DNA from: Cryptomeria japonica
Lineage: Eukaryota > Streptophyta > Pinopsida > Cupressales > Cupressaceae
DNA: 64,000 nt
NCBI RefSeq assembly: GCF_030272615.1
Contig: NC_081413.1
Location: forward strand, 553,685,136-553,749,135
Direction: 5' to 3'
Part shown: piece by piece, positions 35,661 to 48,759 of the stretch
Layout of the letters: the number at the start of each line of letters is the position of its first letter
Position numbering within the stretch: the first letter of the stretch is position 1
The notes under the pieces: generated by a model
What the model was told of the DNA's origin: nothing
What the model saw: the letters and a program-made list of their open reading frames with translations, nothing else
Database searches by the model: none
Translations under genes and position numbers: made by a program

Positions 35661-36075
35661 TGAATGCTAGGAAAATAGGGCAACTAGCTCTAACTAGAGA
35701 GAATGACTGTAAAGAACATACAATGAATCCAAAATCTCTTCAAAGATTGGCGTATTATCTAGAGTCATAAGGGGTGGAAGTCACAACACAGGGACTAAAT
35801 AGAGAAAATAGGCACATACCAGAAATGAGACCAACACAATAAAATGTTCAATCTAAAATATATACATGGTAGGGGATGCCTACCTCAAAGCCAAATTTTG
35901 ATGGTCAAGCAAATCCATTGATAGTTTCAGGAAAATAGATGCCATCGTGGAATATTGAAAGACAACTATGAAGTACCTGTGAAATCAATTGTAAGCTTGC
36001 TCCTTGAACATTAGTCCTGAAATTTTCTACATCTGTATCTTCCCTAGGTGAGGCGACATGTCCAAATAACCATTC
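35661..36075. other. Intergenic, nothing recognised
   Basis: No coding or repeat family was recognised. Confidence 0.5.
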
Positions 36076-36910
36076 TGTTGGCAATTGACACTCATTGGAT
36101 TCATATGTTGTCATTAATGACAACATGGCAACATAGCTACTTGGCAACAAGATTCATAAGGAAGCTTACACCAACATTGACACTGGCACTGGCATCCAAC
36201 ACTTCAATGAAGCCGACATCAGGCTTGGACCCAAAGGAATTTTTATTTGTAAAATCATTTTATTGTATAAAGCCGACATTGTATATCTTTTGTAATACAT
36301 TGTAAGCTGACATAAGGCTTATTGTTTGGAAGGGTATATAGGTCAGTCTGCTAGGTCATTTTGTATATGGTGACATAGGAGGATATAGCAGAATTGTATA
36401 ATGCAAAGTATATGTATGTAGATCATTTGTATGCGAATGTTATATCATGCAATGATCTGTAGATAGTTTGGAAAGCATTCTTGGAGGAGAAAAGATATCG
36501 GTAGAAGTGTTCAGGGTTTATGATTTGGTACAAAGCAGAACTATAACTGGAACTCTTTTTGGCATAGCAGATACATTTTGTGAGTTCATTATTACTGTTT
36601 CATTTTAGAAGAAGCTTGTAGTCAATGAGACTCTTTTTGTGGTGAGCAGTGTGCTCTAGGCAGTGTGCCTTCCTGCATGTGCATGCCCCCATTTTATGTA
36701 ATATCCTTTCATATGACCAGTGAACTGATATTGTGGGTCACAAATCCCATTGTGGTTTTTCCTCTTTGAGGTTTTCCATGTATAAATTTTGTGTGTTATG
36801 GTGTTCATTTATGTGGATGGTTTTTTCTTCTTCAACTTATATGTTTCTTCATTTACCGGTTTGTATGTGTATGTTATAAAAGGGCAAAATCATATCTTAC
36901 CGGCAAAACA
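36076..36910 (+). mobile_element. Copia-type LTR, apparently alone
   Basis: It starts TGTTGGCAATTGACACTC, has GGGTATATAGG as a TATA-like box at about 36,330, and a typical copia R/U5 stretch (GTGGTTTTTCCTCTTTGAGG then TTTTCCATGTATAAATTTTG). The right end (CAAAACA at 36,910) is uncertain and I found no matching target duplication. Confidence 0.5.
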
Positions 36911-37867
36911 CTACCTAGGAATCTCACTGCTACCTAGACTTGCAGGCTAAGACACACTACCCTAGGCAAGATACAATGAATTAAAAACTAAAGATCACTT
37001 CTCTAGGGAAAGATACAATATCACAACATTAAAAGGTTTGCATTAGGTGAACTATTGTAGAAGAAACATATCTAATTTGTTGATATTGCAGTCCTCTTTG
37101 AAGCTCAATCTGAATCTATCACACTGACTTTGCACACTTTATAAACTTTACATCAACTCTGACATCTCCAAAAGAATATATATGTACACTTATTTTTTCA
37201 ATTACAAATACACAATTCAAAAATAATTTTTTCCTTACATATATCCTTTGCAACATCCAAAAAGCATCCATTAGGTTGGCCTAATAGGACCTAATAAGAG
37301 AAACATGTGACAAGGTATAAGTCACTTCTAAACATAATTCATCATCCATTCAATAGATTGTGAATCAACCAAATTCATAGTTGGCCTTAATGAGATGATA
37401 ACATACTTTCAAGACATTCTTCAACCAAAATAAAATAGGTCAGGATCAACCACAATTAATATAACATATTTAGTCAGCTTCATACATCAACATTGCATAT
37501 CAAAGATAGATCCCAACATGATCTAACATCAAATACACAATGCAAACCACCCAAAAAATAATGTGACCCATAAACAACTATTCTGCATTCACCTCCTTAA
37601 TTAATTGATAACTAGAAGTTGATGCACAAGTAATAAATCACTGATCTATCAAACACTGTCTAGATTTGATAGATTGTGCAACAATAGTAAGCAATAAATC
37701 ATTCACCAATTCACCAATAGACTGGAAATTCCTATCATAGTTCGAATACTCTATCCTTACCATGTCCCCAAATCCACACTATCATATCTATCAATGCAGA
37801 GGAATGTGGAGCATTCTTCTACTTGCCTTGAGATTGTTCCTTTGTTAAATTGGGATTGAAGGATCAA
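36911..37867. other. Intergenic, possibly copia LTR remains
   Basis: No gene was recognised. The right part may belong to the minus-strand copia LTR that ends at 38,353. Confidence 0.4.
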
Positions 37868-38755
37868 AAACATATAACTTTTGTTGTAGACAATGAAATC
37901 AACTAAAACCTTGATAGTATGCACAAAAACCATCACCAGGCATAAATCCAGATCTGCATAACTAAAAGATGCAATGCAGTAGGATGTAGAGAAAAACACT
38001 AACCCACAATCATAAAGAGACTCATTGTCTCAACACAAACATTTTCTTCAAACTTTCAGTCATGAGGTTGAACTAGACTATTGTCAAGACATATCTCAAG
38101 CATGCAAACTCTAACCAAAGTGTCTTTACTATTAACATAAGTTATGCCATGAGAAACCATACATACCATGGACTCCGAACTGATATTTTGTCAATTGATA
38201 AAGCTTTGAATTGACTTCTACATCAATGACCAATAACATCTCCAACACATTCTCCATCTATCCAAACTAAGTGACAACACATATTGTTAGACATCATTGT
38301 TGACATTAACGACTACATATATTGCTAATCATTCTCTGAACAAGTCTCCAACAATCTCCCCCTTTGTCAATGATGGAAATACTATGTACATATTTGCAAA
38401 AGTCTATACAAACTCTGCATTAGCTGTCATCTCTCCCCCTTTGACATCAAGGACAAAGGACATAGTATTTACACTAGTTAAAATAAAGTTGTACATACTC
38501 CCCATAAATATGTGCACACATCTCAAAATTCTTCCCCTTGGATGGAGAATCCTCAAAAATCGATACAAATATCCTCAACAAAAATGGTAACCAAAAATGT
38601 ATCTTGTCTATACCTTAGCAACACCTTTGTAAAGTAAAATACCTTATATTATGTCTTCAACTATGCAAGAGTAGTCTTGCATGCAACTATAGTCAAAGAA
38701 ATAATTTTGTTTTGACATTCAAATTGTAGGAATAAGTGTTCTACTATGCCAATTT
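37868..38755 (-). mobile_element. Copia LTR end with polypurine tract (minus strand), copied in inverse at 43,187-44,074
   Basis: On the minus strand AAAGGGGGAGAT (38,354-38,365) is followed by TGTTGGAGACTTG, a classic copia polypurine tract and LTR start. The LTR runs leftward from 38,353. Part of the 3' UTR lies to the right. The whole block recurs in opposite orientation at 43,187-44,074. Confidence 0.65.
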
Positions 38756-38867
38756 CATCCAATACCTTCATCTTCTTCTCAATATGCACCACTTCTCTCA
38801 AAACTGCAAACAAGGACACCAACCTTAGGTCAATAGTGTCCCTTGAAAAATATAATTGTTTCTTGAT

Positions 38868-39996
38868 CTAATTCCATTGTTCCTATAGAAAATCTAGCTG
38901 CATAAGATGTTGACCAATCTACACAAGCAGGGATCCATCTTTATCTTTCTCCAAGTCATATGCATTGTTCATTTGAAAAATCTGAAACTCAATTGAGTCC
39001 ATTTGTGCTTTGATAATTGTTGATGGGCCTTTTGAGATTGTTGGCATCATGTGAACCGGTATGAGGAAATAATGACATTGTATGTTGTCATTGATGTCAA
39101 TACGCTGAAGAAGTGAGAACCGGCATATGAGAGAACCGGCAGAACAATATGAATCGACGTTTGTGCCAAAGTGAAGCGGTGTGTTTGTTCATGATGAATT
39201 GGCATATAGTTATGGGAACCGGCACATGGAAGTGTTGTATGACTATCGGTTGGTAGTCTCAACTTCAGGGTTTCCGGTTTAAGTGCTTCAAGCCTGTGTG
39301 GCTCAACCGGTGACTTTGTGTGATGAGTTAGCATGGTAACAAAGAATAGATCGTGTTGCCGCATAAGCCTTGTGCACGTGAAGGTTTTTGCATGAAGGAG
39401 ATTGTTCCTATCTACCTCAGGAATGTGAGAAGTCTGTAAAATGGTGATAATGTGCGATGGGTTATCAGCCACCATAAAATTGGTGGAAATGGGCGATGGA
39501 GAATGTCTTGAAATTGGATCAAGAACTGCTGCATTTAATGTAGTGTGCTCAACGGTCAGGATTGAACTGTTTGAATTCCTTAACCTAACAGGTTTAGGGT
39601 TTAGGGTTTAGGTTTTATGCTTCCGACCTATCTGTTTCCCTATAAGGTCGATATTGTGTCTCTTTCTGAGGTTGTTGGCAAAATTTGTGTGTGTGTATCC
39701 AAGAGAAGGGATACGTGATTCTTGCCACACCAAAAGGAGAGAAGTGATACCTGTAGAGTGTAAGTGCAGAAGGTGAAGAGGAGCTTGAGCGGATCTGCAT
39801 TGGCATTGAGTGCTGTTACGAGATCATTGTAATACCTATTGATCTCTAACCACCTCAATAGTTGGAAAATCCCTTAATAGGGTATCCTTAACCGTCTTGC
39901 TGTAAATCCTTTAACAGGGTAATTCAAAGCTATTGAGTTTGAAATCCTTTAGCTATTGAGTTCTTGAAATCCTCTAACAAGGTAACCTTTAACAGG
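38868..39996 (+). mobile_element. Truncated copia 3' end and LTR (copy 1)
   Basis: A short internal stretch (38,868-39,038) leads to an LTR start TGTTGGCATCATGTG at 39,039. The LTR is cut off at about 39,996 by a junction. It contains TTTAGGGTTTAGGGTTTAGG (about 39,594-39,615) and repeats of the CCTTTAACAGGGTA type. A fuller copy is at 44,075-45,778. Confidence 0.65.
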
Positions 39997-40021
39997 TCAG
40001 GATTGAACCGTTCGAATTCAT

Positions 40022-43000
40022 TAACTTCAAATCCATTTCCTTGCTTGATGCCTTTCTATCATTCTTCTCCCACTGTTGCGACAGTTCTTCAAAACTTGAA
40101 TTTACAACTTCCTGGAAACTTGCCATCTATAGACTTCTTCCCAAATAATTTCCTTTCACTTGAAACATTTGTTATGCCTTTTGAAAACTTTGATTGATTG
40201 CTATCAACTTTCCCATGCAAAATTTTATACTTAAATGAATTCTTGGTCATACTTGTAATTTTTTGCCAACTGGATCCAAAGCTCCATCCACAATCCATTT
40301 TCATACCTGTCATATATTCATTATTTGATTCTCTATTCCAACACCTCTTTTCACAATGATTTCTCAAACCACAAATACTGCACAAAAGTAGATCCCAACA
40401 TCTATCCTTTGTATGTCCTTTCCTATTACAATGTGAACACTGCATAGTCTTCATTTCTTGAATTGATTCACCTGAACCTATAGCGCATGTACTCATCTTT
40501 CCTTTACCTATAGAATATCCAAGACCTTCCTATTTTGGCCTCCTTGGTTTCTCAATCAGATTCTTCATACCTTGTTCATGCTTTCCTAGACCTTTACCTT
40601 TGTAGATCCCATTCGTTTCATGATTTTCAGACCAAGATTCATTTCATTGCCATTACATTGTATAACATTATCATTTTCTTTTTCACAATCTTTATCACAA
40701 ACTTCTTCAGCAAAAACACACTTATCAAATTATGAATTCAAATCTTTTGCATTCCATGAAACATTGCATACCAATGCCTTAGACTTCAAACATTCATTCT
40801 CATCTTTCAATGTTTTGATTTCCTTCAATTGTAAATTATTTTGTTCTTCTAATCTGTTAATATTTTCTTCCAAATCTTCATTCTTTTTTTTGACCTCATC
40901 AAACAACTTTAACTTTTCTTCTAACTCTTTATTCTTCTCATCAAATTTAATTATTTCCTTCAAATGCAAAATATGATCTTCTTTCAACCAAGTTAACTTT
41001 TCCTCTAGCTCTTCAATTTTCTCTTTATAATCACTATATTTTTTTGCTTTTATCCATATTTCACTTTTCTTCACTTCTATTAATTCTTCTTCTAAATGAT
41101 CTATCTCAAAAATTAAATTTGCATTTTCCTTCAACACTCTTTCACCTAATTTTCCCATTGAATCAAACAATTTCTCATAAGCTAAATTCGAAAACAACAA
41201 TTTGACTTTAATAAATTCTCTTCCTTTTATTGCAAACCCTAACAATTAATCAATTACCTATGTTTAAAGAACACTTGAATGCTCCAAATCCCATATGCCT
41301 TGGACAATCTCTGATTTGATAATCTTCACAAACTGGGAACTAATAGATAATGATCTCTCTTCAAAGACGCACCAATTTCATTGACATTGGTAAATTCCTC
41401 CGACAAGAGTTATTCACTTCCTCACTAATATCAATTTAAATTAAAATTTACGTCTTCAAAATATAACACGTCTCCTGTCTTCTTGTCTCGTTGGCTTTGC
41501 TTGATTGCTTATTTATGTCTGGACAACAATCCTTGTTCATGTATCAAAGATTAACAACCATACATATGGTCTTCATCCCCAAACCACTCACTTCCATCTC
41601 GAATAAAAAATCTTACATAAGACAACTATAAATGATTTTTCAAATGCAATAATATTTCTAGCACTCACGTTGCAGATACCATTGTCTAATCAAAGCTTTG
41701 ACTTCTGGAGCTTCTTCTTTTATGACACCATCAATTCCTCCAACGATCTCTTCAAACTGTAAACACAATCTGTGATACTCCTTTAGCTGTGGTTCCCTTT
41801 GTTCCTTTATGGCATCTTCTTCAACAATTTACCCTTACGCTCTTTGGCTGAGAATCCTTCAATCTGCGATTTGATCACTTTGTTTTGGCAAGGCTTTCCA
41901 ATTTATACGACAATCAAACTCTACAACAGGGTTTGTAATGACTTATACCTTGTCTGATGACTTCCCTTTTCAGTTTACAATGATCTCTAAAAACTGTGGC
42001 CTTACAATGTGATTTATTTGCAATTTTTCTTTTGACCCGATGCCTCTTCAATGCTTTGTTGTGTGATTGGGCTATCTCTAGCCTCTATCAGCTCCTGGCA
42101 ACAATAACAATCTCATTTTTAAAATTTCTACGAACCTTAGATAGGCTTCTTCATTTGGTGTGATTTGCAATCATCAATTAGACTTATGGGATTCACTTTC
42201 ATTCGATCATCAGTATCTTCAATCATCAACGATCTTGATAATCTTTTGTCTTTTTTGCGGGCTCAATATTGGATGAACAACTTTGATATCTCCAACCAGA
42301 GATCATGGGGAGACTTCAATGTTCTCGTTAAACCCTTAACCTTGCTCTGATACCACTTTGATAGGGGTGGATGGATTGGATCAATACAATATATTGAAAC
42401 ACAAACACATAGAAAGACACAAAAAATATAAACAAATAAATTCAATCAATTCTTCCATGTGCTAAGGCACATTTTTCATTTATAACTTGAATCCATTACA
42501 TCCATCTCACTTGATGCTAAAACCATTACATTTTCCTCCTTAAATAGAGGTCTTTGGACAATTCTATAAACATCTTAGGCCTTTAGGCCAACCTTACAAA
42601 ATATTAAATATTTTGCCCTTGTAGAAAATTTTGTTCAAATAATCATCGGGGTGAGAGAAATTACATATCTCAACATTTATCTTTTGTGTTATATTTTCTC
42701 TATTTTTCGCTTGTCTCTGCTCTGCCTAGCAGAAGGTTTCCACAACACCTTGTAAACAAGTCTATTTTGTGAAAACCCCTTTGATTATTGCACTATGAGA
42801 AGACATTTTTGTCAGGCATTCTTTTTTTAAAGTTTATATCTTCAGTGCAGAAAATGTGGGTTACCGTTTTACAAATGCCATTTCGAAAATTTATAAAAAA
42901 TTTCAATGCATTTTAATGCAAAACCTACAATTATTACATTTCATTCTTTGAAACAACAATCTTTGAAGAATTTTATCAAATAATCCATGTACTTTTCTTA

Positions 43001-43127
43001 TGTTCCTATGCATTGCATGCATGTCTTCCCATGCAATACTACTTTTATCACTTTTCAAGACTAAGTGTGAGGAAAGCGTAGAGTTGGCTTTGCACCAGCC
43101 AATTACATTTGCTTGAAAGTTCCTAGA
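40022..43127 (-). repeat. 3.1-kb direct duplication of 32,362-35,466
   Basis: This is a near-identical copy of most of the gag-only element (without its 3' LTR) plus the copia LTR end and PPR relic to its right. The right LTR (42,359-42,675) differs from 34,698-35,014 at only about four of 317 bases by eye. The TTTAT target duplication is kept at 42,676-42,680. The gag-like parts are a coiled coil (40,730-41,245) and two zinc knuckles (about 40,370-40,450). Same fossil as copy 1, also broken. Confidence 0.9.
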
Positions 43128-43139
43128 TCAAGAAACATT

Positions 43140-43185
43140 ATCAAAGCGGAAGGGAGGCAGTGTGCGCTCTCCCTTCCGCTTTGAT
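43140..43185. repeat. 17-bp hairpin at a rearrangement junction
   Basis: Perfect arms 43,140-43,156 and 43,169-43,185 (ATCAAAGCGGAAGGGAG and its complement) enclose a 12-bp loop. The right arm with its flanks (43,161-43,189) repeats 31,380-31,408. Confidence 0.9.
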
Positions 43186-43186
43186 G

Positions 43187-44074
43187 AATTGGTATAGCAG
43201 AACACTTATTCCTACAATTTGAATGTCAAAACAAAATTATTTCTTCGACTATAGTTGCATGCAAGACTACTCTTGCATAGTTGAAGACATAATATAAGGT
43301 ATTTTACTTTACAAAGGTGTTGCTAAGGTATAGACAAGATACACTTTTGGTTACCATTTTTGTTGAGGATATTTGTATCGATTTTTGAGGATTCTCCATC
43401 CAAGGGGAAGAATTTTGAGATGTGTGCACATATTAATGTGGAGTATGTACAACTTTATTTTAACTAGTGTAAATACTATGTCCTTTGTCCTTGATGTCAA
43501 AGGGGGAGAGATAATAGCTAAGGGGGAGTTTGTATAGACTTTTGCAAATATGTACATAGTATTTCCATCATTGAAAAAGGGGGAGATTGTTGGAGACTTG
43601 TTCAGAGAATGATTAGCAATATATGTAGTCGTTAATGTCAATAATGATGTCTAACAATATGTGTTGTCACTTAGTTTGGATAGATGGAGAATGTGTTGGA
43701 GATGTTATTGGTCATTGATGTAGAAGTCGATTTAGAGCTTTATCAATTGACAAAATATCAGTTCAGAGTCCATGGTATGTATGGTTTCTCATGGCATAAC
43801 TTATGTTTATAGTGAAGACACTTTGGTTAGAGTTTGCATGCTTGAGATATGTCTTGACAATAGTCCTAGTTCAACCTCATGACTGACAGTTTGAAGAAAA
43901 TGTTTGTGTTGAGACAATGAGTCTCTTTATGATTGTGGGTTAGTGTTTTGCTCTGCATCCTACTGCATTGCATCTTTTAGTCATGCAGATCTGGATTTAT
44001 GCCTGGTGATGGTTTTTGTGCATACTATCAAGGTTTTAGTTGATTTCATTGTCTACAACAAAAGTTATATGTTT
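43187..44074 (+). mobile_element. Inverted copy of 37,868-38,755 (copia polypurine tract and LTR)
   Basis: AAAAAGGGGGAGAT then TGTTGGAGACTTG at 43,588 marks the LTR start on the plus strand. Identity with the left copy is high throughout. It joins the next block at about 44,074 through the short shared sequence GTTTCTT. Confidence 0.8.
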
Positions 44075-45778
44075 CTTTATCTAATTCCATTGTTCCTATA
44101 GAAAATCTAGCTGCATAAGATGTTGACCAATCTACACAAGGAGGGATCCATCTTTATCTTTCTCCAAGTCATATGCATTGTTCATTTGAAAAATCTGAAA
44201 CTCAATTGAGTCCATTTGTGCTTTGATAATTGTTGATGGGATTTTGAGATTGTTGGCATCATGTGAACCGGTATGAGGAAATAATGACATTGTATGTTGT
44301 CATTGATGTCAATACGCTGAAGAAGTGAGAACCGGCATATGAGAGAATCGGCAGAACAATATGAATCGACATTTGTGCCAAAGTGAAGCGGTGTGTTTGT
44401 TCATGATGAATTGGCATATAGTTATGGGAACCGGCACATGGAAGTGTTGTATGACTATCGGTTGGTAGTCTCAACTTCAGGGTTTCCGGTTTAAGTGCTT
44501 CAAGCCTGTGTGGCTCAACCGGTGACTTTGTGTGATGAGTTACCATGGTAACAAAGAATAGATCGTGTTGCCGCATAAGCCTTGTGCGCGTGAAGGTTTT
44601 TGCATGAAGGAGATTGTTCCTATCTACCTCGGGAATGTGAGAAGTCTGTAAAATGGTGATAATTTGCGATGGGTTATCAGCCACCATAAAATTGGTGGAA
44701 ATGGGCGATGGAGAATGTCTTGAAATTGGATCAAGAACTGCTGCATTTAATGTAGTGTGCTCAACGGTCAGGATTGAACTGTTTGAATTCCTTAACCTAA
44801 CAGGTTTAGGGTTTAGGGTTTAGGTTTTATGCTTCCGACCTATCTGTTTCCCTATAAGGTTGATATTGTGTCTCTTTCTGAGGTTGTTGGCAAAATTTGT
44901 GTGTGTGTATCCAAGAGAAGGGATACATGATTCTTGCCACACCAAAAGGAGAGAAGTGATACCTATAGAGTGTAAGTGCAGAAGGTGAAGAGGATCTTGA
45001 GCGGATCTGCATTGGCATTGAGTGCTGTTACAAGATCATTGTAATACCTGTTGATCTCTAACCACCTCAACAGTTGGAAAATCCCTTAATAGGGTAGCCT
45101 TAACTGGCTTGCTGTAAATCCTTTAACAGGGTAATTCAAAGCTATTGAGTTCGAAATCCTTTAGCTATTGAGTTCTTGAAATCCTCTAACAAGGTAACCT
45201 TTAACAGGGTTTAACCCTTAACCGGGTATTCTAGCCATCCCTTAATCGGGTGATCCCTAACAGGATCAGTTCCTAGCAGAACCTATTGTAATGTCTCTAA
45301 CCGGACAAGGTTCCTAACAGAGCGGACTTCTAAAGAGTTCAAAAATAGCTTGTGGGTATTCATCCCCACCGTGGTTTTTCCCAGTTGGGTTTCCACGTGA
45401 AAAATATGTGTGTCATGTGTGATGCTTTGCTATTGTCTGTCAAGCATATGATGGTTCAGTGTTTTATGCTTGTCAATAAAACATGTTGAACTAGATGTTA
45501 TTATGGTCTGATGATAGATTACCTGTTTATGCATAAGGGTGAAATGGTAGTGTAGCCTTGAGTTGAGTGAAAAGCTAAGTGAGTAACTAGTTAATGCTTG
45601 TCTCAGTCATTCTTAGCTTTACCGGTTGCACTCTATTTCAAACCAGTGTCACTGTTTGCCAGTCATTTGAAGTGTCTGCTATCAAACCAGTTTAGAACTA
45701 TATTTTTGTCTGTACTGATTCACCCCCCCCCCCCCCCTTCCCCCCTCTCAGTACAGGGTTAGTGCTATCCGTTCATCA
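44075..45778 (+). mobile_element. Copia 3' end and LTR (copy 2, longer)
   Basis: The LTR runs from TGTTGGCATCATGTG at 44,251 to about 45,778 (TTCATCA). It carries the array of TTAACAGGGT/TTAACCGGGT motifs (45,110-45,340), GGTTTTTCCCAGTTGGGTTTCC (about 45,372-45,396), and a poly-C run (45,721-45,747) followed by CTCTCAGTAC, all usual near copia LTR 3' ends. No primer site follows, so it is a 3' or solo LTR. Confidence 0.7.
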
Positions 45779-45779
45779 T

Positions 45780-46939
45780 TGAGACAAAAGTGAATTAGGG
45801 TTTGAAGATAATAAAACCACAAACTAACCAAATTAACCCAATACATTGAAACAAAAGTGAACCTAATAGATCAAGCCATAATCCAAATAAGGAAAGGGCT
45901 AAAATTATGATTAGATTCATTGGTTGGGAATAGTTATCCTCTTTCTTAGTTGAATTTGGAAGATAATTATGAAATTAGGGTATTTAATAAGGAACAATTG
46001 AATTAAACTATTAAATAAACTGCTACAAATATCCCACAGAGCCACAAACTGAGATCTGGGCAAAATAAGATGTTTAGAACTTTAGAAACTATTCCCAAAA
46101 GTTTGGCTTGATTTTTCAAGATCAAGTAGTACAGATTTTCCCTAGTCCTTTGAATTTTCCTCTATCAAAAGATGAACTTGTTCATCGTTGTCGACTTTGC
46201 CAGAATTCTCGAATATAGATCCTGCACCTATTTTTTGTACATAGAAAGAAAGAGAAAGATGTTGGGGATAAGGTTTTCCTTAGGTCAAATCCACATTTAG
46301 GAATTAACCTTGAAATTGAAATATGAATTAAAATGACAATTACTGCAAAGTGTTTTCCTTTTAAGAGAAAGGCCAAATCTGAAACAAAAGTTCTTATAAT
46401 TGAAAATATACCTTGACAAAATTGTGTTTGATTCTCATGCAAGGGCATTAGGATATCTTGTATTATATCTTCAAAGAAGGTTGATCATGGATGCCATCTT
46501 GAATGCATAAAATTGACTTCACTTATGCTCTAATGCTTGATGAAAGCTTGATTGCTTGCTCACTTGAATTTGCTAGAGTGTTATTGAGATCTTGATTTTA
46601 GTTCTATTAGGTTTCAAATGAGAGGGGTAGACCTCCTTTTATACTTGACTGCCCAAAAATTAATTGAATTTTTGAAGTAGGTTGACATGGGATCAAATTT
46701 CCCACTCATTTGAGATGACCGTTGTGGGGATCATGATTAGGAGGACCACAAAACCTAATACCTTGGTCATTAGAATTAGGACTCCAACAAGAGGGGGAGA
46801 TAGTGAAGGTGATGAAAATGTGAAAATGTTAGGTGGCATGAGAAGAATTAGGACATGCATCAGGCATTGGACACCAAAGCACAAAAGTAAGGTCTAGGTA
46901 AGGACAAAATTGTATACAAATATAATTTATGATGCTACA
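45780..46939 (-). mobile_element. Gypsy LTR related to 26,044-27,320
   Basis: It aligns in the same orientation with the LTR at 26.0-27.3 kb (TGTACATAGAAAGAA, TTGATTGCTTGCTCACTTGAATTT and the end ATGATGCTACA). No primer site or polypurine tract is visible beside it, so it is a solo or truncated LTR. Its left end directly abuts the copia LTR. Confidence 0.65.
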
Positions 46940-48759
46940 CCAAGTATCACTATTAAAATTCTCCTAAAAGATGTACAAATGGGAAATCCTCAACCTCCCA
47001 AGGTCTCCTTAAGTTGGGTCACAAAAATGCAGGGACAACTAAGTGTTCATGTGGATGACCTTAACAAGAGGCACATGTGCTAGTTATAGGCTGGAGGCAT
47101 AACTTACCTAAGTAGATCCCAACCTTAACGATTGAAATAAAAGATAAAAGATAGATAAGAGAAACAAGAAAATGAATCACTAGCTATTTATCCCAACAAA
47201 CATTATTGACAAAATTCAAGAAATTATTAAGTATGTTAATCAATTTAACATGTCAAATTTACCAATTCAAACATGTAGATGAAGATAGATTCCAGGAAAC
47301 AAAATTACCCTTCTTTTCACACATTCATTACAACCTCAAACACCTTAACACACGTAGATTCATTTATGAAACAAAGATTCTTACAACAATTTAGTTCATT
47401 CTTGAATTAAGGAAGATTCTATAGCAAAGAGAAATATGAAAAATTCACAAGAAACACTCCATGAGATCGTAAATCCACACATGTTGTTGTATTAAAATGA
47501 TATTAGCAAATCAGTAGTATCCAAGTTCATAATCTCCACAAAATGTATCTTAAAACAACTAGAAACTGTTTGAAAGCAAAAAAAAAAATTGTACTATGGA
47601 CCTCAAAGCATCAATTCGTGGACCTTGAAAATAACAAGAAATTATATTTGTAGGAGGAGACCTCCTCAAAATTAGGAACCAATCCTATCAAAAAGTCAAC
47701 ACCCCTAGAACACTAATACTTGGTACCCCTAGGTCATTGAATAGATCCCTTTAGGATCAAGACTCCAAGCTAAAACATCTCTCCTACTTAAGGAGCTATG
47801 CGCTCTTACAACTAGGATATGAGAAAGCTCTTTGCAATCCTCCATTGAACCTCCTGGTGGCCACTCAACAGGGTCCTTCCACTTACAGACCTCCTATAAA
47901 GTAGCTTGATTTTATTAATTATATTTTAAGAAATAAAAAATTGAAAAAAAAATTAAAATAAAATTTTAATTTTTTAAATATAAAGAAATATAAAAATAAA
48001 ATAAAAATCTATCATTCTTTAAAAAATTTTCTCCTATAACACTTAAATAGTTTTAGCCAATCATAACAAAGAAAAATCATTTTTATAAATTGAAAAGTTA
48101 AAAATTTCACATGTTAACTTAATAAAATTTAAATATTTTCTAAAAATCAAATAAACTAGTATAGACATCTTAAATACATCTATCTAAAGAAATGTCGAGA
48201 GATATCAATTTTAGAGCTATTTTATTTACCTAAATGTTAGTTAACATTTTTCTTTTTAAATAATATTTATTACAAATAGAAACAAATTTTATTTTATCTA
48301 AATTTGTTTATTTTTTCATAATACATTTTTTTTTTCTAATTTTAAATTAATTCAAATTTAATTTTTTGTATTAACATTTTAAAATTTTTTTTTTATTAAA
48401 AATTTATTAAAAATATAATCTATAAAAATATATTTATTTTAATATATAATTTTTCTATCCTTTTACTCAATTTTACTAATAATTTTATTTTAAATATTGG
48501 TAGATTAATTTAAAAAATAAAATATGTTTATGTTTATTTTATATTTATACATCTATCTATGCCTTTTCTATTTGGTATCTATTTTGAAAATATTATGTAT
48601 ATAATTAAATATTGGTATTTGATATGTAAATAGTTGTCAAATTTAAGCTAAAATATTGTCATTGTAAAGGCTCATTGACACTAATAACATCTTATATAAT
48701 GGATGGAAAGTCAATTTATTAATAAAAAAATTGTTTAAAATCCCAAATGTCTTTAAACT
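46940..48759. other. Intergenic spacer
   Basis: No gene was recognised. From 47,930 to 48,660 it is extremely AT-rich with poly-A and poly-T runs. Confidence 0.6.

Noticed and set aside
39594-39615. Telomere-type TTTAGGG repeats
   Set aside because: Only three units inside an LTR, present in both LTR copies.
44244-45785. TTGAGA-like direct repeats around the copia LTR as a target duplication
   Set aside because: Only a seven-base repeat with one mismatch fits, not the usual five, and the left flank is shared element sequence also found at 39.03 kb.
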